A stretch of 64,000 bases of DNA, taken from positions 62,001-126,000 of the forward strand of contig CAZTHK010000008.1 in the NCBI GenBank assembly GCA_964613215.1, in the 5' to 3' direction. A program made the translations under genes and the position numbers. This DNA is from CAZTHK01 sp964613215. GTDB lineage: Bacteria > Krumholzibacteriota > Krumholzibacteriia > Krumholzibacteriales > CAZTHK01. The notes under the pieces were generated by a model that worked only from the letters and a program-made list of their open reading frames with translations, had not been told where the DNA came from and did not search any database. Position 1 is the stretch's first letter. Each line of letters begins with the position of its first letter. Below are positions 17,666 to 27,022 of the stretch, piece after piece.

Positions 17666-20134
17666 ATGATCAAGTGCCATTATGCGGAGAAGCTGCTCTA
17701 TGTACTTTCTACCACCGTAACATTACTGGCCTTTATCACCGGAGCTGGTCTTACCCGGACTCTCTCCCCGGTGACTCCGCCACTCAGGAGCGGTATAAAT
17801 TCGTATAGATTTGTGGCCGATACTGATAATATCTCTGCCCTTATGGTTAATCCGGCCGGGCTGGCAGCAAGAAGCAGTTTGTCCACTATTATTCGCGGCA
17901 ACTATACCTGCGACCGGCTGGACGAACTCTCACTGGCACTGGGAGGAGGCGGTTTCGGGCTGGGATACTCCCGGCAGGATAGAAATTCCTTCAAGTCCGA
18001 CACCTATATGATGGGACTGGCCTTTTCATCGGGGCCGGCCTTTAATCTGGGAACCTCCCTGCGGTGGCATACCACCGACCTGGAAGAGAACAGCTCCCCG
18101 TTCGCCCTGGACCTGGGATTTCTGGCCAGGCCAGGCCGGTGGCTGTCCCTGGGGGGAGTATGGCGCAACGCCAACACTCCCCGGTTCATGAAGGACCGTC
18201 TGGCGGACACCTTCACCGGAGGACTATCCATCCGTCCCCTTACCGAACACTTCACCATATCCGCCCAGGGCACCTTCGCCGAAGGCAGAAGCCCGTCATG
18301 GCGGGGGGGAGGCAGGCTCAGCATACTCAGGGGCGTGGAAATATTCGGCTCCTACACCGAAGACCTCTCATGGATGGGTGACCAGACATACCGGGAATTT
18401 TCCGCCGGAATCGCCTTTACCCTGGATAATTTGACAGCCAGAACATCCACCAGGTCAAGAAGCGACTGGAACAGCGATTACAGCGGATACTCCCTCTCCA
18501 TGGAGGGCAGCGGAGCCTACATCAGAAACTCCATCTTCCATCCGGAAAAATTCGCCGAAGTCAATATAAGCGGGAGGTACCTGGATGAAGGGGGAGGGTT
18601 TGTACTGATGGGGGATGATGGTAAAAACCTGCAGAGTATACTGAAACAGCTCAAAAGCATAAGGGATGACCGGGATATAAAGGGAGTCCTGTTGAATGTG
18701 GGAACCCTGGAGGGAGGCTTTATCGGCCCCGTTTCGGCTAATCTATACGAAATACGCCATGCACTGGAACAGGTCGCCGGCAAGGGAAAACCGGTTGTAG
18801 CCTATCTCGAAAACGGAGGTTCAGCTTCTGAATTCTACCTCGCCTCGGCTGCCGACCGGATTGTGGCACCCGGCAAATCAACCATAGGTATGATCGGAGT
18901 ATCCCTGGAGATTCTCAGGTTAAAGAACATGTTCGCCAAGCTGGGAGTCGATTGGGACCATACCACCACCGGTGATTACAAATCCACCTTCCACACCTAT
19001 TACACCGATACCACCACAGCTGTTCAGGAGGAGGAGCTTCGTTCCCTGGTGGAGGAGTCCTACCGTCTGATGGTAGAGGCTATCGCAGGGGGAAGGGAAA
19101 TGAGCTACCGGGAGATGTCTGATCTGGCCGACGGCAGAATATTCCGGACCACCGAAGCGCTTGAGGCGGGGCTGATCGACCGGATAGGCTGGGAGAGGGA
19201 TGCCAGAAAGCTTCTGGCCGAACTCTCCGGTGAACCATCGGGTGATATCAATACCGTATCGGTGGCAGGCAGAAGTTACCGGGAGAAGCGCTGGGCCCCA
19301 CCCCCAGTTGTGGCGGTGGTGGGGGCCTATGGATCCATCAGGCCTGGCCGGAGCAGGAGGGACATGCTCCGGGGGGGCAGAACCATGGGGTCGGAGACTG
19401 TGGTTAAACAGCTTCGGGCCGCTTCGGCGCACCCGGCAGTCAGAGCAATGGTCCTGAGAGTAGACAGCGGAGGAGGGTCGGTGCTGGCCAGCGATGCCAT
19501 CCTCAACCAGATCGAGCGGATCCGGAGTGAGAAGGGTATACCGGTGATAATCTCCATGAGTAATATGGCCGCATCGGGAGGATACTGGATATCCATGTCC
19601 TGTGACGCAATATTCGCCGATCCCTTTACCATAACCGGCAGTATAGGGGTGGTTTTCTCCAAGCCGGTTCTGGAGGAGCTATTCCGCAAAACCGGTATCA
19701 ACCATGAAGTATTCAAAATGGGAGAACATTCGGATGCCATGTCCATGGGCAGAAAATTCACCCCGGAGGAAAGCAGCATGCTGGACCATTACATAGACGG
19801 GCTTTATGAATCGTTTATACATAAGGTGTCCGAGGGGAGGGGGATGGAACCGGAGAGGGTCAGGGAGATAGCCGGGGGGCGAATCTACTTCGGAACCCGG
19901 GCACTGGAACTTAATCTGATAGACCGTCTGGGAGGACTGAAGGATGCAGTGGATTACGCCGCCTCATCAGCGGGAATAGGGGATGATTACCGGAGGATCT
20001 ACTTCAGTGCTTTCCCCCGGGGCTTTCTGGAAAGATTCTCGCCGGCCGGGGTATTCTCCGGTCTGAAACAGCATATCCATATACCGGGGCTGACAGGAAG
20101 AAAGCAGCTCGATGAAGTTATAGAAGTTTTCTAG
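17666..20134 (+). CDS. sppA: Signal peptide peptidase SppA (67K type) fused to an N-terminal barrel-like domain
   Basis: Membrane-associated serine protease that degrades cleaved signal peptides. ATG 17666 is chosen because GGAGG lies 8 nt upstream; the TTG at 17660 is not needed. After a signal segment (about 1-35) comes a stretch (about 40-290) of glycine-rich amphipathic strands (GGGGFGLGYSRQDR, LGTSLRWHTTD, EFSAGIAFTLDN) resembling an outer-membrane barrel of the PorV/UPF0164 kind, including the typical NPAGLA near the start. Then two SppA domains: the N one carries the general base Lys439 (GDYKSTFH), the C one the nucleophile Ser637 (AASGGYWIS). Their spacing of 198 residues matches E. 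coli (209/409). The fusion makes the protein longer than the usual 600-620 residues. Monocistronic. Confidence 0.85.
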   Translation: MIKCHYAEKLLYVLSTTVTLLAFITGAGLTRTLSPVTPPLRSGINSYRFVADTDNISALMVNPAGLAARSSLSTIIRGNYTCDRLDELSLALGGGGFGLGYSRQDRNSFKSDTYMMGLAFSSGPAFNLGTSLRWHTTDLEENSSPFALDLGFLARPGRWLSLGGVWRNANTPRFMKDRLADTFTGGLSIRPLTEHFTISAQGTFAEGRSPSWRGGGRLSILRGVEIFGSYTEDLSWMGDQTYREFSAGIAFTLDNLTARTSTRSRSDWNSDYSGYSLSMEGSGAYIRNSIFHPEKFAEVNISGRYLDEGGGFVLMGDDGKNLQSILKQLKSIRDDRDIKGVLLNVGTLEGGFIGPVSANLYEIRHALEQVAGKGKPVVAYLENGGSASEFYLASAADRIVAPGKSTIGMIGVSLEILRLKNMFAKLGVDWDHTTTGDYKSTFHTYYTDTTTAVQEEELRSLVEESYRLMVEAIAGGREMSYREMSDLADGRIFRTTEALEAGLIDRIGWERDARKLLAELSGEPSGDINTVSVAGRSYREKRWAPPPVVAVVGAYGSIRPGRSRRDMLRGGRTMGSETVVKQLRAASAHPAVRAMVLRVDSGGGSVLASDAILNQIERIRSEKGIPVIISMSNMAASGGYWISMSCDAIFADPFTITGSIGVVFSKPVLEELFRKTGINHEVFKMGEHSDAMSMGRKFTPEESSMLDHYIDGLYESFIHKVSEGRGMEPERVREIAGGRIYFGTRALELNLIDRLGGLKDAVDYAASSAGIGDDYRRIYFSAFPRGFLERFSPAGVFSGLKQHIHIPGLTGRKQLDEVIEVF

Positions 20135-20518
20135 GCAAGTTTCGGATCAGGGTCCAAGCTGTACTGTCATAACAGGACTGTAACTGATCCGTTACCGGAA
20201 GGGTGCACCAGTGCCGGTCCCTCCGGGGTGTACTTATTGATGTTGCCGGTACTAACCTCAATCCGGCAAAACTGTAATGACCGGAACAGTGGTTATTTCC
20301 ATTGACAGGCCAACCTGTCCGCATCAAGCCTCCTTTTATTCATCCCCGGGTGGTGGAGTTGCAGGATCTCGGGAATGGAAGAAAAAGGCGGCGTCGATTA
20401 GCCACCAGGCCAACCATTATCAACGGTGTTATTGACGGATTGAGGCTAATATTAAAACTTTGCCGGGGCGGGAAGACTGAACATATGTATTCCGGCGGGA
20501 TCAAATCGCCCCCGCCCG
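20135..20518. other. Intergenic, convergent gene ends
   Basis: Between sppA and the pseudopilin gene, which converge. A weak GC-rich inverted repeat near 20490-20519 could stop the pilin transcript. An 80-codon open frame here is Arg/Pro-rich with no ribosome site and is not believed. Confidence 0.4.
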
Positions 20519-21013
20519 CTAATGAACGATCTTCGCCGAGGTAGCCACATCACCGTAGACATAACGGGCGTAAGGCAGCAGGTCATCATTGCTCCTGATG
20601 GCGTATTGATCGGCGGTGATGCCGTTGAATCTGATATCGGGGCTGTCGCTGGGGAAGAAGTTCCAGCCGGCCTGGTTTCCCGCGGTGGTTCCCCCTATGT
20701 AGTCCAGATCCTCCACTACGTTGCCATCATAGAACTGCAACCATACCGTATTGAGGGTGCCCGGATAATTGTTCTCCATGGCGTAGTATGAGGTAAGGGC
20801 AACCTGTATGTTCTTTATATTCTGAACCACCACCGCCACCTCCGCAGCCTTCTTGGACCGGTAATAGTTGGACACCAGTATGGTGGTCAAAAATCCTATA
20901 ATCTCAATTACTATAAACAGTTCCAGGATAGTAAATCCTCTGATACCCAGCCCGCCGGATACCTTCTTCCACCATCCCGGCCTTGTATTGAAAAATCGGA
21001 TAATCCGTTGCAA
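20519..21013 (-). CDS. Type IV pilin-like / pseudopilin protein, orphan
   Basis: Class III (prepilin) signal: a 26-residue basic leader ending GIRG, then FTILELFIVIEIIGFLTTI with Glu at +5 after the cut, the hallmark of pilins and pseudopilins processed by PilD. The rest is a short globular domain with aromatic residues and no cysteines. The start is taken as TTG 21013 because GGAGGAG lies 6 nt upstream; an alternative TTG at 21052 has a weaker GGAG. No pilus or type II secretion gene is nearby, so it may serve machinery encoded elsewhere. Could be a minor pilin, a type II pseudopilin or a DUF1559-like orphan. Confidence 0.78.
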   Translation of the reverse strand: MQRIIRFFNTRPGWWKKVSGGLGIRGFTILELFIVIEIIGFLTTILVSNYYRSKKAAEVAVVVQNIKNIQVALTSYYAMENNYPGTLNTVWLQFYDGNVVEDLDYIGGTTAGNQAGWNFFPSDSPDIRFNGITADQYAIRSNDDLLPYARYVYGDVATSAKIVH

Positions 21014-21617
21014 TATGCACTCCTCCGCCTTGAGGAAATACCTTCTATTCAATCACTCCGGTCTTCTGCAAGAAATATGACAAAAGTTACAGTCCCACGG
21101 TGGGATAAAAGCCCGGCAAGCCGGGATAATCCGTCTCTGGCCCACCGGGATAACTGCATTTCCCAACTTGAAGTACAATCGTAAAAGGTACAATCGCAAT
21201 GCGAGTCAACGACCACCTTCCAGGAGGGTGGATTTACAGGTTGATCAAATATCACCTGTCAATTCCCACGGCTAATCTTCTTCCATTGCAGGTATAAACA
21301 CCGTTAGGACAATCACTGATTCTTTAACTCCTCTAATTCATAAATTTGCTATCGCTGAACAGAGGTATAATTATAATAAAATTTTTCCGGCCCGGGTTAT
21401 TTCCGTTTGAATTTATTAAGGCAACCGGAAGATGAAGGGAAAAATTGATGATCGCTTAATCGACAAGTAGCCTGCATAAGTACATGTTGTTCTGGTGAAA
21501 TATTCGGGTTAATGCAAAAGCTCCGCTTCCGGCTCCCCGGGAGGTAGCCCGCCGGGCTTATAAAAAAAGCCGCAGACGGAACTGCGGCAATAAGGGGCGT
21601 TTTATTATCAGGTCAGT
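21014..21617. other. Intergenic region, no gene
   Basis: AT-rich upstream sequence of the pseudopilin gene, then the Nfu terminator. A TATAATTATAATA stretch near 21367 could be promoter-like but has no clear -35 partner. Nothing else seen. Confidence 0.4.
21562..21588 (-). terminator. Rho-independent terminator of the Nfu gene
   Basis: Read on the minus strand: stem GCCGCAG / CTGCGGC with a 6-nt loop followed by seven T. It lies about 30 nt after the Nfu stop codon. Confidence 0.85.
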
Positions 21618-21848
21618 CTACGAAAAGGGAACCGACTCCACTCTCTCCACCTCCGGAATCTGCTCCTTGAGCGCTCTCTCCACACCCATGGAGAGAGTCA
21701 TCTGCGACATGGGACATCCGGCGCAGGCTCCCTTCAACCTCACCTTTACTACTCCATCCTCCACATCCACCAGTTCTATGTCTCCTCCGTCCGCCTGAAG
21801 GGCGGGCCGGATCTCATCCAAAACCTTTTTCACTTTTTCACGATCCAT
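21618..21848 (-). CDS. NifU C-terminal-like (Nfu) Fe-S scaffold protein
   Basis: Small cytosolic protein that carries and delivers a 4Fe-4S cluster. The 76 residues form just the Nfu domain: VLDEIRPALQADGGDIELVDV, then LKGACAGCPMS with the CxxC pair that binds the cluster between two subunits, and an ending VERVESV. GGAGGT lies 6 nt before the ATG. Single-gene unit with its own terminator; no isc/suf genes nearby. Complete for a minimal stand-alone Nfu. Confidence 0.92.
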   Translation of the reverse strand: MDREKVKKVLDEIRPALQADGGDIELVDVEDGVVKVRLKGACAGCPMSQMTLSMGVERALKEQIPEVERVESVPFS

Positions 21849-22428
21849 GAATAACCTCCATTCTTACCACATTGTTAATGATAAGACACGGCAGCTTCTT
21901 TTACAAATAAAAATATTTTCAGTTAATTTTATTCACTTTTGAGGTATCACTGATCCTGATTGCCGGAGGCTTTCTCTGGCAGGCTGATTAAAACAAGAAC
22001 GGCGGCTTCTTTTTGATTCCCCTTTCGGCCTGATCTAATTCGATAGAAATACGTGAACTCAGCCGGATAATGCACGGGAATAATAATATTTTTTATAACA
22101 ACAATACCGTTCATCCTGCCAGCGCCGCCGGAATGCCTGATAGCATATGAAATAACTTGTTCACAGAGGCTTATGGTACTATTTTAATATTGTTTCTCGC
22201 CGGAGAAATATTCGGCCGGCCTTACCCCTTCCGATGGGGAAAATTTACAGTATCCGGAGGAATGAGAGATAGTGAAACGTTTATGTCCCGGAAATAATTC
22301 AGGTGGCATGGCTTTTGCCGAATATTATATAAACCGCAGGAAAGGAAAATGTGCCCAATAAGCTCAGGTTATATAAAAATCGATAGAGCCAAAATACCCC
22401 CCGAAATCCGGAAAAAGGAGCCGTCAAC
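21849..22428. other. Divergent intergenic region, no gene
   Basis: AT-rich leader between the Nfu gene and the secreted protease. Several weak GC hairpins; no recognised riboswitch, promoter pair or open frame with a ribosome site. Confidence 0.4.
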
Positions 22429-25400
22429 ATGATTAAACTGCCGGATATGCTTTCACCGCCTGCTTCGCAGCCCTCCCCCCGAAGGAGCCAGAATCTGATA
22501 AGAAAATCAGGATGGGCAATTCTGTTGTTCATCACTGCCCTGATGATTATGCCGGCCCGGAGCCCCCTTTACGGCGGGGAGAAGTCGGAGGAGAAGCGCA
22601 TCCGGGAGATAAACCGGATGATCGAGGAAAAGGGCTATCACTGGATAGCCGGCAAGACCTCTGTCTCGGATCTTTCCAGGGAGGAGAGCGACCGGCTCAG
22701 AGGCTATATTCCCCCACCTGACGAGTTAGTGCGAGATATTCCCGTGTACGCGCCCACAGATAAACTGGCTCTGCCCGACCAGTTCGACTGGCGCAGCCTG
22801 GGGGCCACCACAGAGGCAAGGAATCAGGGGGGCTGCGGCTCCTGCTGGGCCTTTGCAGGGGTGGGGCAGCTGGAATCCCATGCTCTTATATACGACGGCC
22901 GGTCTATGGATCTTTCCGAACAGCAGTGTATGGACTGCAACTCATATGGGGCCGACTGCGGGGGAGGATGGGCCGTGGCCGCCTACGAAGTTTTTCAGGA
23001 TCCCGGCTCGGCAAGAGAGATTTGCATCCCCTATCAGGCGGCGGACGGATTTCCCTGCACCCAGGATCAGTGCCAGGTTCAGGCACGCATAGACGGATTT
23101 TTCTCCGTCAAAAATAATGTTGATACACTAAAGCAGTGTATCTATGACTATGGACCGGTGTATACATCCATGTATGCACATGACAACCTGAACTACTACA
23201 CCTCGGGATGTTATGACTACGATGCCAATACAACACCCAACCACGCTGTCCTGATAGTAGGATGGGACGACACCAAATGCAGCGGAGAGGGAGCCTGGAT
23301 AGTAAAGAACAGCTGGGGAACAGACTGGGGAATAGATGGATACGGATATATAAAGTACGGAGTATGCAAAATCGGAAGTCACTCCTACCAGATCTCATAC
23401 GTCCAGTCTCCCGTGCTGGTTGAGGTTCAGCAGCCGGACGGAGGGGAGGAGCTCCCGGTGGGCAGCGAGTACGATATTAACTGGATAACCGACCGGGAAA
23501 CCCCCGATTCCATGAGTATAATGCTCAGTCTCAACGGCGGAGAGAGCTACGATTCCACCGTGGTTACCGGCCTGACCGGTGTCAACTCCTACACCTGGAC
23601 GGTTCCCAACCTCCCGGTTACCACCGCCAGGATCAAGGTGCTGGCCTGGCTGGACGGGGACACCGGGGGATACGACACCAGCAACCACAACTTCACCATA
23701 AAGGGCAAGCCGTACCGGTACGTCTCTCCCACCGGTGGAGATATTCCCCCCTACTCCCTTCCCCGCTGGGCCGCCAGTAGCATCCAGGATGCGGTGGGGG
23801 CAGCGGTAGAGGGGGATACGGTTATGGTGGAAGGTAATTACACCTACAACACCTCCCTGGATATAGATACACCGGTATACCTGATGGGAGGGTGGAATCC
23901 GGACTTCACCCTGCGGGAGCCCGATGTCTACACCGCCACCATCAATGGCGGCGGAAGTGTGGTGGCTTTTCTAAACGTATCCGGCTTCTGCGGGATAGAG
24001 GGATTTACCATCACCAACGGAGCCGGCGACTATCTGCCCCTGCCCGAGAACGGAACCTTCGGAGGAGGCATTCTGGCCTATAACGCATCCCCCACCATAA
24101 AGAATAATGTAATAACCGGCTGCGGAGTGGCCGATCCCGGCAATTTAAGCGGGGGAGGCGGAATAGCCTGCTATAACGGAGATATCACCATAGAAAACAA
24201 CCGGATCACCGGCTGTTCGGGCCAGATTGGAGGTGGAATTTACCTCTATCAGTCCATCGCCACGGTGAGGAATAACAGCATCACGGAAAATTCAGCCAAC
24301 AGCGAATTCACCGGCATGAAGGCGGGAGGTGGAGTATGCTGCAGGAACTCCTCCGCCGGCCTGGAGGGCAACCTTATCAGCAGCAACAGCGGATATGTGG
24401 ACGGAGGAGGAATTTACTCCGATGCAGGAGCAATTACCCTGGCCGGCGATACCATAACCTCGCATCACAGCGAGGGCTCCGGCGGAGGGATCTATTCACT
24501 TCACTCCAGGCTTGAAATCAGGGGAGCGGTTATCAGGGACAACAGCTCCGCCTCCACCGGGGGAGGAATATATCATAAGGCGGACTCCCTCTCCATAACC
24601 AACTCCATAATAGACTTCAACCAGACCTATATATTCGGTGGGGGAATCTACGGCGACAGCCTGCGCGGGGATATCACCAATAATACCATCAATGACAACA
24701 GCAGCAGCTTCGGAGGAGGAAATATCTATACCTCCGGCACTGTATCACTGGAGGTGCGGAACAATATGTTCACCTTCGGAGGAAAGACCGGTTTTCAGGC
24801 ATCCTCCGGCGACAATCTGATCTTCCGGTACAACAACTGCTACGGAAACAGTGACGGAGATGTGACAGGTTTTACGCCTGATTCCACCAATATCTTCAGA
24901 AATCCGGGCTATGCAGATACAGCTTCGGCTGCACCGGACTATCACCTGCTGGTGCATTCGGGCGGTATCGACACCGGCGACCCCGCCGGAGGCAGTGACC
25001 CCGACGGGTCCCGGGCGGATATGGGAGTTTACGGAGGCCCCCTGGCGGAGATGGCTGCTCCCTCCCGGGTGGAGGGCCTCACAGCCGCTGCCGAGAATGA
25101 CACCACCATCGGCCTTGAGTGGACCGCCAAACCTCCCGCGGAGATACAGTACTATGCGGTGTACGGTGATACATCGGATGGATTCGCTCCCTCCGAATCC
25201 CTTCTGATAGCCACGGTTGAACCGGATCAGAACAGCTACCTGCACCATCCCTGTTGGGGATGCTGGTACTACCGGGTTTCTGCAGTTGATTTTGATGGTT
25301 ACGGAGGCGGATATTCTGATCAGTCGGGAGCATGTGCCTCAGCACCCGATCTGATCCCTCCCTCTGTTTCCCTGGTCTCTCCCAACGGCGGAGAATTCTA

Positions 25401-25980
25401 TGAAACCGGAGATACCATATCCATCCGGTGGATTGCAACCGATAATGTACGAGTGGATTCGGTCAGCCTGTACTATTCCGGCAACGGAGGAGAGGAATTC
25501 CACCAGATAGGTTTCAATCAGCCCAACGACTCCCTGTTCCGGTGGATAGCTCCGTCCATGCTGTCCGATTCATGCCTGATAAAGGTAACCGGATACGATC
25601 CATCCCTGCTGACCGCCAGCGATCAGAGTGATTCCATGTTTGCCATCAAGGACTTTACCGCCATCGATGATCCGGACCAGCCCCCCGATCCCACTCCGGC
25701 TCCGGTAACGGCTCTGCATCAGAACTACCCCAATCCCTTTAACGGAACCACCACCATAGAATATTCGGTGCAAGACCAGTGCCTGGTTACCATGCACATC
25801 TACGACCCGGCGGGCAGGCTGATAAAAACATTATACCGGGGGGATAAGGAAGCGGGCAGATATTCCCTCACCTGGAAGGGGAAGGACAACCGGGGCAATA
25901 TGGTATCCTCGGGTGTTTACTTCATCCGCTTCAAAGCGGGTAAATACTCCAGGACCAGAAAGACAATTTACCTGCGATGA
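22429..25980 (+). CDS. Secreted papain-like cysteine protease with beta-helix and C-terminal sorting domain
   Basis: Extracellular C1A peptidase. AAGGAG 8 nt before ATG. Order: membrane/signal segment (about 28-50), short propeptide-like helix (EEKRIREINRMIEEKGYHW, about 55-90), C1A domain (about 115-325) with Gln133, nucleophile Cys139 (GGCGSCWAF), His272 (PNHAVLIVGW) and Asn294 (VKNSWGTDWG). Next an Ig-like region (LVEVQQPDGGEELPVGSEYDI is a repeated surface motif), a right-handed beta-helix (about 440-850) of repeats such as GGGIY....ATVRNNSI, a fibronectin-III-like domain, a second PNGGE domain, and the FlgD-like type IX sorting domain (NYPNPFNGTTTIEYSV ... SSGVYFIRFKAG). All catalytic residues are present. 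The beta-helix may bind polysaccharide. Stands alone upstream of a cation transporter. Confidence 0.88.
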   Translation: MIKLPDMLSPPASQPSPRRSQNLIRKSGWAILLFITALMIMPARSPLYGGEKSEEKRIREINRMIEEKGYHWIAGKTSVSDLSREESDRLRGYIPPPDELVRDIPVYAPTDKLALPDQFDWRSLGATTEARNQGGCGSCWAFAGVGQLESHALIYDGRSMDLSEQQCMDCNSYGADCGGGWAVAAYEVFQDPGSAREICIPYQAADGFPCTQDQCQVQARIDGFFSVKNNVDTLKQCIYDYGPVYTSMYAHDNLNYYTSGCYDYDANTTPNHAVLIVGWDDTKCSGEGAWIVKNSWGTDWGIDGYGYIKYGVCKIGSHSYQISYVQSPVLVEVQQPDGGEELPVGSEYDINWITDRETPDSMSIMLSLNGGESYDSTVVTGLTGVNSYTWTVPNLPVTTARIKVLAWLDGDTGGYDTSNHNFTIKGKPYRYVSPTGGDIPPYSLPRWAASSIQDAVGAAVEGDTVMVEGNYTYNTSLDIDTPVYLMGGWNPDFTLREPDVYTATINGGGSVVAFLNVSGFCGIEGFTITNGAGDYLPLPENGTFGGGILAYNASPTIKNNVITGCGVADPGNLSGGGGIACYNGDITIENNRITGCSGQIGGGIYLYQSIATVRNNSITENSANSEFTGMKAGGGVCCRNSSAGLEGNLISSNSGYVDGGGIYSDAGAITLAGDTITSHHSEGSGGGIYSLHSRLEIRGAVIRDNSSASTGGGIYHKADSLSITNSIIDFNQTYIFGGGIYGDSLRGDITNNTINDNSSSFGGGNIYTSGTVSLEVRNNMFTFGGKTGFQASSGDNLIFRYNNCYGNSDGDVTGFTPDSTNIFRNPGYADTASAAPDYHLLVHSGGIDTGDPAGGSDPDGSRADMGVYGGPLAEMAAPSRVEGLTAAAENDTTIGLEWTAKPPAEIQYYAVYGDTSDGFAPSESLLIATVEPDQNSYLHHPCWGCWYYRVSAVDFDGYGGGYSDQSGACASAPDLIPPSVSLVSPNGGEFYETGDTISIRWIATDNVRVDSVSLYYSGNGGEEFHQIGFNQPNDSLFRWIAPSMLSDSCLIKVTGYDPSLLTASDQSDSMFAIKDFTAIDDPDQPPDPTPAPVTALHQNYPNPFNGTTTIEYSVQDQCLVTMHIYDPAGRLIKTLYRGDKEAGRYSLTWKGKDNRGNMVSSGVYFIRFKAGKYSRTRKTIYLR

Positions 25981-25997
25981 CGGTAATACCATCCAGC

Positions 25998-26023
25998 TCC
26001 CGGGGCGGGTTATTCCGCCGGGA
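25998..26023 (+). terminator. GC-rich hairpin after the protease gene
   Basis: Arms TCCCGG(GG)CGG and CCGCCGGGA around a short loop, 18 nt past the stop. There is no T-run, so it could also be an mRNA-stabilising hairpin. It ends just before the GGAAGGAG that precedes the next gene. Confidence 0.4.
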
Positions 26024-26047
26024 AGGAGATGGTGATGGGTTACCGGG

Positions 26048-27022
26048 ATGGGGCACCTATTCGACCGGCAGAAAGGGCAGAACCGGCAGATGCACTGGTT
26101 GAAAACAGATATTCATCCCTACAGCGACGGGGAGAAGATTACCTGGGCCGGAATCGGTGCCAATATTATCCTGCTGGCAACCAAGATACTGGGGGGTATA
26201 TTCGGACGGAGCAGGGCTCTGCTGGCCGACGGGATACATTCAGCCTCCGATCTGCTCTCCGATGTTCTGGTGCTGGTGGGACTTCACTTCTTTTACAAGA
26301 AGGAGGACCGGGACCATCCCTACGGGCACGGCAAGATAGAAACACTCTCTACCATGGGAGTAGGTCTGCTGCTGACAGTGGTGGCGGTGGGAGTGGGAAT
26401 CCACGCCATCCGCGGTATTATAAATGCGGACAGTTTAGTCAGCCCCGATAAATTCACCATACTTATAGCTGCCGCATCAATAATATTCAAAGAGTCGCTC
26501 TATCATTTCACCCGCAGAATAGGGGAAAGGACAGGCAGCGATGCCGTGGTAGCCAATGCTTTTCATCACCGGTCCGATGCATGGACCTCCGGAGCCACCC
26601 TGCTGGGAATATCCCTGTCGGTATATGTCCCCTCACTGAGGGTTCTGGATCCCTGTGTGGCTCTATTCGTAGCCCTGTTCATCCTGAAGACAGCCATGGA
26701 TATCATCAAGGGATCGGCAAGAAAAATAATAGACACCTCCCCCCCGGAGGAATTTATCAGGGAGATACGGGAGGAAGCGGCATCCACACCCGGGGTGCTG
26801 GCCTGTCACGACTTGACTGGCAGATACTATGCCGATAAAATCCGGATGGAAATACATATCGAGGTGGATCCGGAAATGACAGTCCGGGAAGCACACCATA
26901 TAAGTGATCTGGTAACAGAGAGAATTAAAAAGAAATACAGTAAAGTTATCAGCATCCTGGTACATATAGACCCCTACAATCCTCAAAAGAAAGGTAAACG
27001 TGAAGAAGGTCGAGTATTTTAA
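26048..27022 (+). CDS. Cation diffusion facilitator (CDF) metal efflux transporter
   Basis: Inner-membrane antiporter exporting divalent metals such as Zn or Fe. Seen: six predicted membrane segments in the first 220 residues, metal-site motifs ADGIHSASDLLSD (segment II) and AFHHRSDAWTS (segment V), the DHPYGHGKIET loop, and a C-terminal cytoplasmic domain (about 225-310) with HIEVDPEMTVREAHHISD. About 324 residues, normal. The start is uncertain: GGAAGGAG lies some 20 nt before ATG 26048, and ATG 26090 is possible. The 3' end overlaps the GTG start of the DegT gene by 23 nt, implying a two-gene unit. Confidence 0.9.
   Translation: MGHLFDRQKGQNRQMHWLKTDIHPYSDGEKITWAGIGANIILLATKILGGIFGRSRALLADGIHSASDLLSDVLVLVGLHFFYKKEDRDHPYGHGKIETLSTMGVGLLLTVVAVGVGIHAIRGIINADSLVSPDKFTILIAAASIIFKESLYHFTRRIGERTGSDAVVANAFHHRSDAWTSGATLLGISLSVYVPSLRVLDPCVALFVALFILKTAMDIIKGSARKIIDTSPPEEFIREIREEAASTPGVLACHDLTGRYYADKIRMEIHIEVDPEMTVREAHHISDLVTERIKKKYSKVISILVHIDPYNPQKKGKREEGRVF

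Noticed and set aside
20302..20544. 80-codon frame after sppA
   Set aside because: Arg/Pro-rich translation, no ribosome site and overlap with the pseudopilin 3' end.
26029..26451. Alternative frame starting nearer the GGAAGGAG site before the CDF gene
   Set aside because: The frame gives an Arg/Gly-rich translation with no membrane segments, whereas the overlapping CDF frame is a clear transporter.
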